Positions 36,836 to 45,518 of a stretch of 64,000 nucleotides of DNA are shown piece after piece. The notes beneath the pieces are model-generated. The model was not told where the DNA came from. It worked only from the letters and a program-made list of their open reading frames with translations, and searched no databases. This DNA is from Dokdonella sp. Lineage in GTDB: Bacteria; Pseudomonadota; Gammaproteobacteria; Xanthomonadales; Rhodanobacteraceae. Numbering within the stretch: position 1 is the first letter of the stretch; the number at the start of each line of letters is the position of its first letter. The stretch is taken from assembly GCF_019634815.1 (NCBI RefSeq), contig NZ_JAHCAP010000005.1, positions 95,698 through 159,697 of the forward strand. Direction: 5' to 3'. A program made the position numbers and the translations under genes.

Positions 36836-38556
36836 AATCCAGGGTGATGCGCCTGCTCGTCTGCATGGCGCTGTTTGGCTGGATGTCGATCGCATTCGCG
36901 GCCGACACCGCGCGCGCCTGGCTCGATCGCGACAGCATGCGTCTGGGTGAAACCGTCACGCTCAACGTCGAAACCACCGATGCCAATGCCGTCGCGCCCG
37001 ATTTCTCCGCATTGACCAAGGACTTCGATGTCGGTGGTACGCAGTCGAGTCAACAGGTCAGCATCGTCAACGGAGCGCGCAGCGCGAAGATGCTGTGGGC
37101 GGTCGCGCTGCAGCCGCGCCACGAGGGGCGCATCACGATAGCGCCGATCGCTGTTGGATCGGCGAGTACGGCCGTGCTCACGCTCGAAGTGGGTGCAGCG
37201 GCACCGCCCGCTCAAGCCGGCGGTGAGGTGTTCTTCGAGGTCGACGCGCAACCACGCAATCCCTGGGTGCAGCAGCAGGTGCGCTACACCGTCAAGCTCT
37301 ACTACGCAGTCGATCTCACCGGCGGCAACATCGATCCTCCCAAGGCCGATGGCCTGAGCGTGCAGCATCTGGGACAGGACAAGCAGTACGTCGCCAATGT
37401 CGGCGGCAAGCGTTATCAGGTCGTCGAACAGCACTATGCACTCACGCCCGAACGCAGTGGCACGATCGAATTGCCGGCCTTGCAGTTTCGCGGCGCCACA
37501 CTCGACCTGCGCGATCCGAGTTCCTTTTTCAGCCGAGGTCGCCAGATTTCGGCGCGGTCGCAGCCGATCACGCTCGAGGTGCAGCCACAGCCAGCGATCT
37601 GGCCGACCGACCAGCCCTGGCTGCCCGCCGCGTCGCTGATCCTGCAGGACGAAAGTGAATTGCCGACCCAGGTGCATGTCGGCGACGCGGTCACGCGCAC
37701 GATCCGCCTGCAGGCGCAAGGACTGAGCTATGCGCAATTGCCCGAGCTGCAACTGCCGGCGATTGCGGCGGCCGATGTCTATCCGGACAAGAGCGATACA
37801 CGCACGCGCGATGATGGCGACTGGCTCTATGGCGAGCGCGTGCGCAAGTTCGCGATCGTGCCGCGGCATGCCGGCAACCTGACCGTGCCGGGTGTGCGCG
37901 TCACATGGTGGAATACGCAGACGGCCCGGCTTGAAACGACGCAATTGCCGGAACGCAGCATCGAAGTCTTGCCCGCGCTTGCCGGCAGTGGGGTGGCGGC
38001 TCCCGTGCCGCCCTCAAGCGCGGTTTCGCCGCCTTCGACGCCCACGCAGGGCGCCGCGCCATCGATGGCGCCGACCAATCCATATGCACCTCTGCTTGCC
38101 GATTCACAGGCGCGCTTTTGGCGCATTGCCGCGGCACTGCTGCTGGCGGCGTGGCTGGCAACGGCGTTCGGCTGGTGGTTGCATTGGCGGCGTGCGGCCC
38201 AGCGCGTGCCGGACAGGCATGTGCAGGTCGACGGGACTGCGGGAACGCATCGTGCGGCCTTCCTGCGCGCCTGCTCGCTGGGTGAGCTGGCTGCCGCGGA
38301 GCGCGCACTGGTCGCATGGTCGCGCAGCGAGCGCAGTCAGGTGCGCAATCTCGGCGAACTTGCGCGGCAGCTTGCCGATGCGCCCCAGCGCGACGCGCTC
38401 GCACGGCTGCAGCGCGTGCGCTATGCCGGCGCCGCTGGCGACGGGCTCGGCGAGCAGTTGCAGGCTGCCTTCCGCCAAGGGATCGCATGGCCCGCTGCTG
38501 CCAGCCGGAGTGCGAGCGCGGAGCCCTTGCCCGCGCTCTATCCCGAGCGCGATTGA
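36832..38556 (+). CDS. BatD-like protein (oxygen tolerance family)
   Basis: A 574-residue protein with a signal peptide ([20 protein letters not shown]..., cleavage near AFA-ADT), a long beta-rich periplasmic region (LDRDSMRLGETVTLNVETT; GEVFFEVDAQPRNPWVQQQV) typical of BatD, a Pro/Ser/Thr-rich linker, a membrane helix near 430-450 (FWRIAAALLLAAWLATAFGW) and a cytoplasmic helical tail. It overlaps the batB/C gene as ATGA. BatD is thought to work with BatA-C at the envelope. Confidence 0.92.
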   Translation: MKSRVMRLLVCMALFGWMSIAFAADTARAWLDRDSMRLGETVTLNVETTDANAVAPDFSALTKDFDVGGTQSSQQVSIVNGARSAKMLWAVALQPRHEGRITIAPIAVGSASTAVLTLEVGAAAPPAQAGGEVFFEVDAQPRNPWVQQQVRYTVKLYYAVDLTGGNIDPPKADGLSVQHLGQDKQYVANVGGKRYQVVEQHYALTPERSGTIELPALQFRGATLDLRDPSSFFSRGRQISARSQPITLEVQPQPAIWPTDQPWLPAASLILQDESELPTQVHVGDAVTRTIRLQAQGLSYAQLPELQLPAIAAADVYPDKSDTRTRDDGDWLYGERVRKFAIVPRHAGNLTVPGVRVTWWNTQTARLETTQLPERSIEVLPALAGSGVAAPVPPSSAVSPPSTPTQGAAPSMAPTNPYAPLLADSQARFWRIAAALLLAAWLATAFGWWLHWRRAAQRVPDRHVQVDGTAGTHRAAFLRACSLGELAAAERALVAWSRSERSQVRNLGELARQLADAPQRDALARLQRVRYAGAAGDGLGEQLQAAFRQGIAWPAAASRSASAEPLPALYPERD

Positions 38557-38566
38557 GCGGCGCGCA

Positions 38567-40600
38567 ATGAGCCGGCCCATGCCTGCATGGTTTGGCTTGT
38601 TGCTGCTCGCAGGTGCGTGCGCCGCGCAGGGCGAGTCCTTGCCGTGGGAAATCTGGCAATCACCCGCGACGCTCGCCATGCTCAAGGCGGATGATGCGCT
38701 GGTGATGACCTCGAGCCGCTGCCCCGCGGGTTGCCGCTTTGATCGCAGCAATGCCGGCGGCGAGAGTCCGCTCGACAATCCCTGGCCTTTGCGCTGGCTC
38801 TACAGCGATGGCGACGAGGTGGTGCTGCTGGATGAACCCGGACCTGGTGCGATCACGCGGTTCTGGCTCACCACCGGTTTTGGGAGTTCCAGTTGCATCG
38901 ATCCGGCTACGCGCATCCGCTTTTACCTTGACGGTGCGAGCGTGCCGACCATCGACTTGCCGCTGGCGGCCTTGTTCGATGGCTCGACGCCGCCGTTCAC
39001 GCCGCCGTTGGTGGCCGATCGAGACGCATCCAGCGGCGGTTATGTCAGTCATGTACCAATAGCCTGGGCGCAGTCACTGCGGATCGGTCTGGGCAATGCA
39101 CAAGGCGGCGGCAACCCCTGCACGGTCGATGGCAGGCGCTTGCTGTGGTATCAGATCGAACATCACCGGCTCCCGCCAGGCACCGTGGTCACGAGTTTCA
39201 CGGCGGGCCACGACGAGCCGGTTTGGCGCGAATTCCTCACGCATGCGGGTGATGATCCCTGGCATGGCCTGCTTGCGCCGGAAACAGCTACGCTCATGCT
39301 GACTGCGGGCGCAGACCTGCCCGTGCTCAGCCGCGTTGGCAGTGGATGGCTGCGCGCAATCCGATTGCACCTGCCGCGCGCAGCCTATGCCGATGTCGGT
39401 GTGCGCGTGCGCGTCGATGGCATGGTCGCGGTCGATATGCCGCTGTCCGATTTCTACGCCACCGGGCCCGAAGCGCAGCGGCCCGCACGCAGCGTGCTGC
39501 TGGGTGAAGATGCGGCGGGCTGGCTGTATGCGTGGTGGCCCATGCCCTATCGAAGTTCGCTGGCGGTCGAGCTCTATGGTGCTGCGAGCCTTGCCGCGCC
39601 GATTTCCATCGATACGGATCTGCGTCTGGATTCAAGTCCGGTCCCTGCCGCGGCGGGCCAGTTCTCGGCAACCCTTGGCGACCAGTGCCGGGCCGATGGC
39701 GCCTTCGTGCTGGATCAGGCGCAAGGGGCGGGCAAGATCGTCGGTCTTGGTGCGCGCTATCGTGCCGACGGGCTTGTCAGTCGCGGCTATCTCGAAGGAG
39801 ACGAGCAGGCCACGGTCGATGGCGCGTCGACGCCGGTCTGGCATGGGACCGGCGTCGAGGACCTGTTCGATGGCGGCTTCTATTTCGATCATGGCAGCTT
39901 CGCCAATGCGCTGACCGGCGCAACCGAGACCGATAGCGAAGGCAATGGCGCAAGCGCGGTCCATCGACTCCTGCTCAGCGACGCCTTGCCCTACACCGAC
40001 GGGTTGCGCCTGGTGCAGGAAGCGGGTTATTCGCCAAGCCAGCCGGTGCCGATGTGCGCGCGCTACGTGGTGCATGCCTATCGTCAGCGGCAGCCGTTGT
40101 TGATCACTTACGAAACCTTCGAGATCGGTGACACGGCAGCTGCCACTGCGCATGACCATGTCGGCGCGCCGGGTGCACAGTGTGTGAGCGTGCAGGGCAT
40201 TTTCGAAGGTTACGCGGTGCCCTCCCGTGCGGCACAGGCTTGCACAAGCACGAGCGGCAGCATCCATTTTCGCTTTGACGCAACCGGGGTTCCGCGGCCG
40301 CTGCGTCTGCGGCGCAGCTTCGACGTGGGCGGCGGCATGCCCGGCGTTACGGCGGGTTCGGCTGGCGCAAGGGTGTTGGTCAATGGCGCGTTCGCCGGCG
40401 CGTTTGCGCCGGTCGCGGCCAATGTGCCGCGTCGCTGGCAAGAGCAGGAGGCCCTGCTCACGGTGCCCGAGCTGGCGACGGTGCTCGAGATCGAGGTCGT
40501 GCCGGATTACTCCGGGCAGACGCCCTGGTTCAGCGAGTCACGCTGGGCATTGCGTGGCGGATGGCGCGATGTGATTTTTCGCGACGCGTTCGAATTCTGA
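38567..40600 (+). CDS. Secreted GH172 (DUF2961) glycoside hydrolase with C-terminal FRDAFE motif
   Basis: A 677-residue exported protein: signal peptide MSRPMPAWFGLLLLAGACAAQG, then the DUF2961 fold with PGAITRFWLTT and WYQIEHHRLP blocks and the hallmark GTGVEDLFDGGFYF (Glu431, by family analogy a catalytic residue), now classed as GH172, whose known members act on fructofuranosides or D-arabinofuranosides. A C-terminal beta region follows, and the protein ends in DVIFRDAFEF. A lipoprotein cleavage at AGAC is possible but the -3 residue is not ideal. It starts ten bases after batD, probably in the same transcript. ATG 38579 is an alternative start. Confidence 0.85.
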   Translation: MSRPMPAWFGLLLLAGACAAQGESLPWEIWQSPATLAMLKADDALVMTSSRCPAGCRFDRSNAGGESPLDNPWPLRWLYSDGDEVVLLDEPGPGAITRFWLTTGFGSSSCIDPATRIRFYLDGASVPTIDLPLAALFDGSTPPFTPPLVADRDASSGGYVSHVPIAWAQSLRIGLGNAQGGGNPCTVDGRRLLWYQIEHHRLPPGTVVTSFTAGHDEPVWREFLTHAGDDPWHGLLAPETATLMLTAGADLPVLSRVGSGWLRAIRLHLPRAAYADVGVRVRVDGMVAVDMPLSDFYATGPEAQRPARSVLLGEDAAGWLYAWWPMPYRSSLAVELYGAASLAAPISIDTDLRLDSSPVPAAAGQFSATLGDQCRADGAFVLDQAQGAGKIVGLGARYRADGLVSRGYLEGDEQATVDGASTPVWHGTGVEDLFDGGFYFDHGSFANALTGATETDSEGNGASAVHRLLLSDALPYTDGLRLVQEAGYSPSQPVPMCARYVVHAYRQRQPLLITYETFEIGDTAAATAHDHVGAPGAQCVSVQGIFEGYAVPSRAAQACTSTSGSIHFRFDATGVPRPLRLRRSFDVGGGMPGVTAGSAGARVLVNGAFAGAFAPVAANVPRRWQEQEALLTVPELATVLEIEVVPDYSGQTPWFSESRWALRGGWRDVIFRDAFEF

Positions 40601-40673
40601 GCGCGGCTGTGTCGTGTCCGGTGCTTGATGTTCCGTCGTGGTGCCGCACAGGTCGAACGCCAGGGTCGCGCTG

Positions 40674-40943
40674 TCAAGGCGCGCGCGGACTGAGACTGCT
40701 GTCAAAGGTGGTGGGCGCCGGAGCAGGGCGCTGCAGCACCGCCCCGGGCGCGCTCGGTTGGCTGATCGAGAGCAGCCAGGCCGAGCTGCCGGCGACGAGC
40801 GCCACCAGCAAGGCGGAACGCATCAGCAGACCGATGCGTCGCCAAGTGCGTTCATCATCGATCCGGCCGGCAGTGATCCGCAGCGGGATGATTTGGGTGC
40901 TGTGCGTGAAAGCCTGCATTTGATCGGGATGTGCGGCGTGCAT
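40674..40943 (-). CDS. Small single-pass membrane protein of unknown function
   Basis: An 89-residue frame (or 81 from an internal ATG at 40919) with strong third-position GC bias, unlike random frames nearby. A basic amphipathic segment (RIDDERTWRRIGLL) precedes one membrane helix (MRSALLVALVAGSSAWLLSI), then a Pro/Ala-rich tail outside. No family recognised. GGAA lies upstream of the longer start. It is convergent with the GH172 gene and upstream of nothing on its strand. It may be a small envelope protein. Confidence 0.5.
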   Translation of the reverse strand: MHAAHPDQMQAFTHSTQIIPLRITAGRIDDERTWRRIGLLMRSALLVALVAGSSAWLLSISQPSAPGAVLQRPAPAPTTFDSSLSPRAP

Positions 40944-41321
40944 CGGAAGGTTCCAGTGCAAGACAAGCGAACGAGGGTATCCACGGTGTGCGTACATTCG
41001 ACCCGGTGGTTTGGGGTGCATTCCTGGCAAAGCCCTGAACCGGAACCTGCTTGCGGCTGCCCCGGTCCTGCGCATGCAGAGCGTGGGCGATGCTGACAAT
41101 CAGGAGCGCTTTCCGACAGCAGTGGGTTTGGAATGGGGCGCCTGCCAGCGGGATTGCGGGTTTCAGGTCTTGCCTGACTGGTAGTACTGCATGAACCTTG
41201 CCAACGATCATGCATCCCCGCCCGCAACGGCGCCCGGCGGACCTGAAAGACGCAACGAGGCCGGTCTGCGAGTGCAGGCCGGCCTCGGCGATCCGCGTGG
41301 AAACGGGTCGACTTGCGCAGA
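40944..41321 (+). other. Intergenic stretch with a minus-strand terminator
   Basis: No gene supported. The right part holds the terminator of the beta-barrel gene; the left part would contain the promoter of the small membrane protein, but no clear -35/-10 pair is seen. Confidence 0.4.
41256..41287 (-). terminator. Hairpin terminator after the outer-membrane beta-barrel gene
   Basis: CGAGGCCGG (41256-41264) and CCGGCCTCG (41279-41287) form a perfect 9-bp stem. Read on the minus strand it is followed by TTGCGTCTTT, a moderate T-run, 35 bases after the stop codon. Confidence 0.6.
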
Positions 41322-41909
41322 TCAGAAGCGGTACTCGCCGCTTACCGACACCAAGCGCGGGTTGAGATCAAGCCCGTTCTTGTCGGCCTTGTAGTAGTCG
41401 TAATTGAGGCCGATGCTGAAATTGTTGTTGAAGTCGTAACCAAAACCGACGCCGGCATACCACTTGCTGCTGGTGTCGTCGATATGGCTGACGCCGTAGA
41501 CATTGGTCGCGGGATCGAAACTCGTCACGTAGCCGCCCTTGAGATCCGAGCGGAAGTAGCCTGCGCGGCCGCTCAGGTACCAATTGTCGGTCATGTTGAA
41601 ATGCGCGTTCGCGCCCACGGTCCAGCCCTTGAGCTCGGCGCTGCCGATCGCGGGAATTGCGCCCTTCGGGTCGAACGAACCCAGATGGGTGTAGCCGCCT
41701 TCCACGCCAAGCAGGAAGTTCGGGGCAAGCGCCCAGCGATAGCCGCCATTGAGGGCGTAGCCGGTGTCGTCGCCGTCATAACCGTTTCGGTCGAGCGCCG
41801 CTTGTCCGACCTGGGCATTGAGGAAGAAGCCCGAGTCATTGGCCGCATGGGCGGCGGGGATTGCAAACAGGGCGGATGCAAGGGCAGTTGCCAACAACAT
41901 GTTCTTCAT
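41322..41909 (-). CDS. Outer-membrane beta-barrel protein (OmpA/OmpX-like barrel)
   Basis: A 195-residue protein with a signal peptide (MKNMLLATALASALFAIPAAHA) and alternating amphipathic strands such as GFFLNAQVGQA, YALNGGYRWALAPNFLLGVE, WYAGVGFGYDFNNNFSIGLN. It ends in SGEYRF, with the terminal phenylalanine needed for insertion by the Bam complex. The size fits an eight-stranded barrel without a periplasmic domain. Function is not assigned. On the minus strand CTGGAGTG precedes the ATG as ribosome site. It is divergent from the BlaI-type gene. Confidence 0.9.
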   Translation of the reverse strand: MKNMLLATALASALFAIPAAHAANDSGFFLNAQVGQAALDRNGYDGDDTGYALNGGYRWALAPNFLLGVEGGYTHLGSFDPKGAIPAIGSAELKGWTVGANAHFNMTDNWYLSGRAGYFRSDLKGGYVTSFDPATNVYGVSHIDDTSSKWYAGVGFGYDFNNNFSIGLNYDYYKADKNGLDLNPRLVSVSGEYRF

Positions 41910-42155
41910 GGGTCACTCCAGGGAATGGGTAATCGGATCGGCGCATAGGTCTCAATGCCGATCCGGAGCTTGGATGCTCAGTCGCGCCAAGCGGTTCTTG
42001 GGGCCGCCGGCACGACTTGGATGGGGTTCATCGGATCAAATACAATACCGCGCAGTTTATAAAATGTTCATGTCGATCCGGGTGCCGCCGAAGTGGCGCT
42101 TGGCGGGCGGTCGTACTGGCGTTGCGCGGCTGCCGTGGGGCGCATGGCAGGTGTA

Positions 42156-42205
42156 TTGACATGACCGATTACGCGCGTAAACTTCCGCTTGGATTACGGA
42201 TGTAA
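42156..42205 (+). promoter_or_regulatory. blaI-type promoter with two operator-like palindromes
   Basis: TTGACA (42156-42161), 16 bases, then TAAACT (42178-42183) form a promoter. Two copies of GATTAC-N4-GTAAA lie on it: TTACGCGCGTAA at 42169-42180, overlapping spacer and -10, and TTACGGATGTAA at 42194-42205, just upstream of the ATG. Centres are 25 bp apart. This is the layout expected for autorepression by the encoded winged-helix protein. A second possible promoter (TTGGAT 42017, TACAAT 42041) lies further upstream. Confidence 0.65.
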
Positions 42206-42209
42206 ATCT

Positions 42210-42578
42210 ATGCGCATCAGTGAAGCCGAAAGCATCGTCATGCAGTGTCTTTGGACCCAGGCGCCGCGTACGTCCGAGGAGATCTTTGCCGCGATCGGCT
42301 CAGCCAATGGCTGGCAGGAAGCGACGGTCAAAACCCTGCTCAACCGCTTGCTCAACAAGGGGGCGCTTGCCGCGGAGCGCGATGGGCGTCGGTATCTCTA
42401 TCGTCCCTTGCTCAAGCGTGCCGATTATGTCCACGAGGAAAGCAAGAGCCTGCTCGACCGCCTCTACGGCGGGCAGGTCTCGGCCTTGGTGGCGCATTTT
42501 TCGCGCGGTGAAAAACTGTCGAGGCGGGAGATCGATGAACTTCGTGCGCTGATCGAGGAGATCGATCGTGAACCTTGA
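42210..42578 (+). CDS. BlaI/MecI/CopY family transcriptional repressor
   Basis: A 122-residue winged-helix repressor. The N-terminal domain reads MRISEAESIVMQCLW, then the recognition helix region ATVKTLLNRLLNKGALAAERDGRRYLYRP, typical of BlaI/MecI. The C-terminal half (SLLDRLYGGQVSALVAHF) is the dimerisation part. In the family, cleavage or release is triggered by the M56 sensor peptidase, encoded here in an overlapping gene. ATG 42210 matches the family's N-terminus. Likely autoregulated through the two palindromes in its promoter. Confidence 0.93.
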   Translation: MRISEAESIVMQCLWTQAPRTSEEIFAAIGSANGWQEATVKTLLNRLLNKGALAAERDGRRYLYRPLLKRADYVHEESKSLLDRLYGGQVSALVAHFSRGEKLSRREIDELRALIEEIDREP

Positions 42579-44355
42579 AGCCTTCGATGTGCTGGTGCGC
42601 ATGACCTTGATCGGTTCCGCTGCGGTGCTGCTCGTACTGCTCACGCGGCGGTTCCTGCGCCGCCACTTCGGTGCACAGCTTGCCTACGCGGCTTGGCTGC
42701 TGGTGCCTGCCAGCATCTTCGCGATGGCATTGCCGGCACCACAGCAGCCGGTCTCGAGGCTGCTCGAGATCGTGCGCGTTGCACCGGCAGCGATTGCCGC
42801 GCCCGCTCAAGCCTCCACCCACGCCATTGATTTCCGCTTGGTGTTGCTGTTCTTGTGGCTCGCCGGCGTCATGCTTGCGGCTGCGTTGTTTGTCCGGCAA
42901 CAGCGGCGATATCTGCGCAGCCTGGGTCTCTTGCATGCACGCGACAGCACGTACATCGTGCAGTCGGATTCGGAATTTGCCGGGCCCGCCTTGATCGGTG
43001 CCTGGCGCCCACGCATTGTGTTGCCGGTCGACTTCGATCTTCGCTATGACGCGCGAGAACGCGAGTTGATACTCGCCCACGAACAGATCCATCGTGCCCG
43101 CGGTGACGCCTGGGCCAACGCGTTCGCGGTCGCGCTGCGTGCTCTCAACTGGTTCAACCCGCTGCTGCATTACGCAAGCGTCAAGTTCCGCATTGATCAG
43201 GAGCTGGCCTGCGACGCAGTGGTGGTTGCGCGCTTTCCGGAAGCGCGGCGGCATTACGCCGACGCGATGTTGAAGGTGCAACTGGCCGGCCAGTTGCGGC
43301 AGGAGCTGCAATTGCCGGTCGGTTGCCGTTGGCCATCCGACCAATTTCTGAAGGAGAGAATCCTCATGCTCAAGCAATCCCGACCCTCGCGCGCTGCGCG
43401 CCGGTTCGGTCTTTGTCTCGTCGTCACAATGACCCTCGGATTTGCCTGGGGTGCATGGGCGAGCCAATCGTCGCGCCCGCCCACGGCGCCAGCGGCTGGG
43501 CGCAGCGTCGATGCGACCTTGCGTCTGGATGTCGACGGCAGGCAGGGCAGGCCCATTCGGATCGTGCATGCGCTCGGCAGTGAATTCGAAGTCGCCGATG
43601 GCAATTGGCGAGCGGCAATGACCGCGAATGCGACCGTCGATGGCGATATCGCGCTGGATGCCACGCTGCGTCGAGACGGACGCGTGGTTTCAACGCCAGG
43701 CATCGTCGCCAGATCCGGGGAGCCGTTTGCCATCGCTGTCGATGGAACGGGTCACGACGCCTTCCGCGTGGAAGGGCAGTTGGCATTGACGAACGCGGCG
43801 CCCCCGCCGCCGCCGGCCCCACCCGGCGTGCCGCCGCCCCCGCCGCGGGCTGCACCCTTGCCGCCCGCGCCTCCGGCGGCACCGGCCTTGGCTGCTCCCG
43901 CGCCGCCCGCGCCCCCGACCCCGACGGCGCCGTCCTTGGCTGCTCCCGCGCCGCCCGCGCCCCCGCCGCCACCGCCCGCACCGGATCGTCGGTCGCAATC
44001 AGGCGATCAGAGTGTGCAATTTCGCACGATGAGGCCGCCGGCCTATCCCGAAGCTGCGCTCAAGAGTCGCACCGAAGGCACGGTCTACGTGCGCGTCTCG
44101 GTCGGTGTCGATGGCAAGGTCAGCGCTGCCAAGGTTGACCATGTCTTCCCGGAAAGCGCAGCCGGTGTTCTGGGCGATTCGGCAGTTGCAGCCGTCAAGA
44201 CCTGGACCTTCGAGCCTGCGCGCAGTCACGGCAAGGCCGTGGCCAGCGATGTGTTGGTGCCAATCGATTTCGCCATGCACGAGAAGTCCGAATCGCCGGC
44301 ACCGGAAAAGGGCGCGCTCGACGCGATCACGATCCGGGGCGACCTCAAGCACTGA
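42568..44355 (+). CDS. M56 (BlaR1-like) membrane metallopeptidase fused to a TonB C-terminal domain
   Basis: A 595-residue membrane protein. Three or four N-terminal helices surround the M56 peptidase with HEQIH (171-175) and the third zinc ligand Glu212 (ELACDAV). A further helix at about 275-295 leads outside, to a beta-rich segment, then a Pro/Ala-rich linker and a C-terminal TonB domain (YPEAALKSRTEGTVYVRVSV, VKTWTFEPARSHGKAV). No beta-lactam-binding sensor domain is present, so the inducer is not a BlaR1-type antibiotic signal. The GTG start overlaps blaI by 11 bases. It probably relieves repression by the BlaI-type protein. Confidence 0.92.
   Translation: MNLEAFDVLVRMTLIGSAAVLLVLLTRRFLRRHFGAQLAYAAWLLVPASIFAMALPAPQQPVSRLLEIVRVAPAAIAAPAQASTHAIDFRLVLLFLWLAGVMLAAALFVRQQRRYLRSLGLLHARDSTYIVQSDSEFAGPALIGAWRPRIVLPVDFDLRYDARERELILAHEQIHRARGDAWANAFAVALRALNWFNPLLHYASVKFRIDQELACDAVVVARFPEARRHYADAMLKVQLAGQLRQELQLPVGCRWPSDQFLKERILMLKQSRPSRAARRFGLCLVVTMTLGFAWGAWASQSSRPPTAPAAGRSVDATLRLDVDGRQGRPIRIVHALGSEFEVADGNWRAAMTANATVDGDIALDATLRRDGRVVSTPGIVARSGEPFAIAVDGTGHDAFRVEGQLALTNAAPPPPPAPPGVPPPPPRAAPLPPAPPAAPALAAPAPPAPPTPTAPSLAAPAPPAPPPPPPAPDRRSQSGDQSVQFRTMRPPAYPEAALKSRTEGTVYVRVSVGVDGKVSAAKVDHVFPESAAGVLGDSAVAAVKTWTFEPARSHGKAVASDVLVPIDFAMHEKSESPAPEKGALDAITIRGDLKH
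43886..43965 (+). repeat. Direct repeat of 32 bp in the proline-rich linker
   Basis: Bases 43886-43917 and 43934-43965 are identical 32-base copies with a 48-base period, coding for the Leu-Ala-Ala-Pro-Ala-Pro-Pro linker. Length variation by slippage is plausible. Confidence 0.85.
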
Positions 44356-44375
44356 TTCGAAATTGGCTCCTTCAA

Positions 44376-44408
44376 AGCGGCTCTGTGCGGCAATCGCACA
44401 GGGCCGCT
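44376..44408 (+). terminator. Strong hairpin between the M56 gene and gap
   Basis: AGCGGC-T-CTGTGCG (44376-44389) pairs with CGCACAG-G-GCCGCT (44395-44408), a 14-bp stem with one T-G pair and a GCAAT loop. The following bases (AAACTGGGCG) lack a T-run, so it may stabilise the upstream mRNA or sit in the gap leader instead of terminating. Confidence 0.5.
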
Positions 44409-44454
44409 AAACTGGGCGTCTTCCTCCCGCCCGTCTTCGAAAAGGAGCTGTTTC

Positions 44455-45468
44455 ATGGCAATCAAGGTCGCGATCAATGGTTATGGCCGCATCGGTCGCA
44501 ACATGCTGCGCGCACTGTATGAAGCCAAGCGCACCCACGACATCCAGATCGTCGCGATCAACGATCTGGGCAATGCCGAAACCAATGCCCACCTGACCCA
44601 ATACGACACCGCGCACGGCAAGTTCCCGGGCGAGGTCGGCGTCAACGGCGGCGATCTCGTTGTCAACGGCGATCGCATCAAGGTCTGCGCCGAGCGCGAT
44701 CCGTCCAAGCTGCCGTGGAAGGATCTGGGCGTGGACATCGTGCTCGAATCCACTGGCCTGTTCACCAGCAAGGCCAAGGCCGGCGCGCATCTGGCTGCCG
44801 GCGCGAAGAAGGTCATCATCTCGGCGCCCGGCGACAAGGACGTGGATGGCACCTTCGTCTACGGCGTCAACCACGAGCAGATCAAGGGCAGCCACACCGT
44901 TATCTCCAATGCCTCGTGCACGACCAACTGCCTGGCGCCGCTGGCCAAGGTGCTGCACGAGAAGATCGGCATCGTGCATGGTCTGATGACGACGATTCAC
45001 GCCTACACCAACGATCAGGTGCTCACCGACGTTTATCACTCCGATCTGCGTCGTGCACGCAGTGCGACGATGAGCCAGATTCCGACCAAGACCGGCGCCG
45101 CCGCTGCGGTGGGTCTGGTGCTGCCCGAACTCAACGGCAAGCTCGACGGCTTCGCGATGCGCGTGCCGACGATCAATGTCTCGGTGGTCGACCTGTCCTT
45201 CGTCGCCGCGCGCGCCACCAGCAAGGAAGAAATCGACGCCGCAGTCAACGAAGCCGCCAATGGCAGGCTCAAGGGCATCCTCGGCGTGAATACCCAGCCG
45301 CTGGTATCGATCGACTTCAATCACAACCCGCTGTCGTCGATCTACGATTCGACGCAGACGCGTGTGATGGGGGGCACCCTGGTCAAGGTGCTGTCGTGGT
45401 ACGACAACGAGTGGGGTTTCTCCAACCGCATGCTCGACATGACGCTGGCCTACGCCAACGCGAAGTGA
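44455..45468 (+). CDS. gap: Glyceraldehyde-3-phosphate dehydrogenase (type I)
   Basis: Converts glyceraldehyde-3-phosphate to 1,3-bisphosphoglycerate with NAD in glycolysis/gluconeogenesis. 337 residues. The N-terminal NAD fold starts [17 protein letters not shown]. The active-site block is [12 protein letters not shown] with nucleophile Cys155, the catalytic histidine lies further on, and [12 protein letters not shown] is the usual C-terminal signature. AAAGGAG stands eight bases before the ATG. It is a single-gene unit with a terminator 27 bases after the stop. Confidence 0.97.
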   Translation: MAIKVAINGYGRIGRNMLRALYEAKRTHDIQIVAINDLGNAETNAHLTQYDTAHGKFPGEVGVNGGDLVVNGDRIKVCAERDPSKLPWKDLGVDIVLESTGLFTSKAKAGAHLAAGAKKVIISAPGDKDVDGTFVYGVNHEQIKGSHTVISNASCTTNCLAPLAKVLHEKIGIVHGLMTTIHAYTNDQVLTDVYHSDLRRARSATMSQIPTKTGAAAAVGLVLPELNGKLDGFAMRVPTINVSVVDLSFVAARATSKEEIDAAVNEAANGRLKGILGVNTQPLVSIDFNHNPLSSIYDSTQTRVMGGTLVKVLSWYDNEWGFSNRMLDMTLAYANAK

Positions 45469-45494
45469 GAATTTCCGCCACGGGCTATGAAACA

Positions 45495-45518
45495 GGGCCG
45501 GTTGATCCGGCCCTTTTC
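45495..45518. terminator. Terminator between gap and the convergent acetyltransferase gene
   Basis: GGGCCGG (45495-45501) and CCGGCCC (45507-45513) form a 7-bp stem with TTGAT loop and TTTT tail. It abuts the stop of the minus-strand gene and may work in both directions. Confidence 0.75.
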
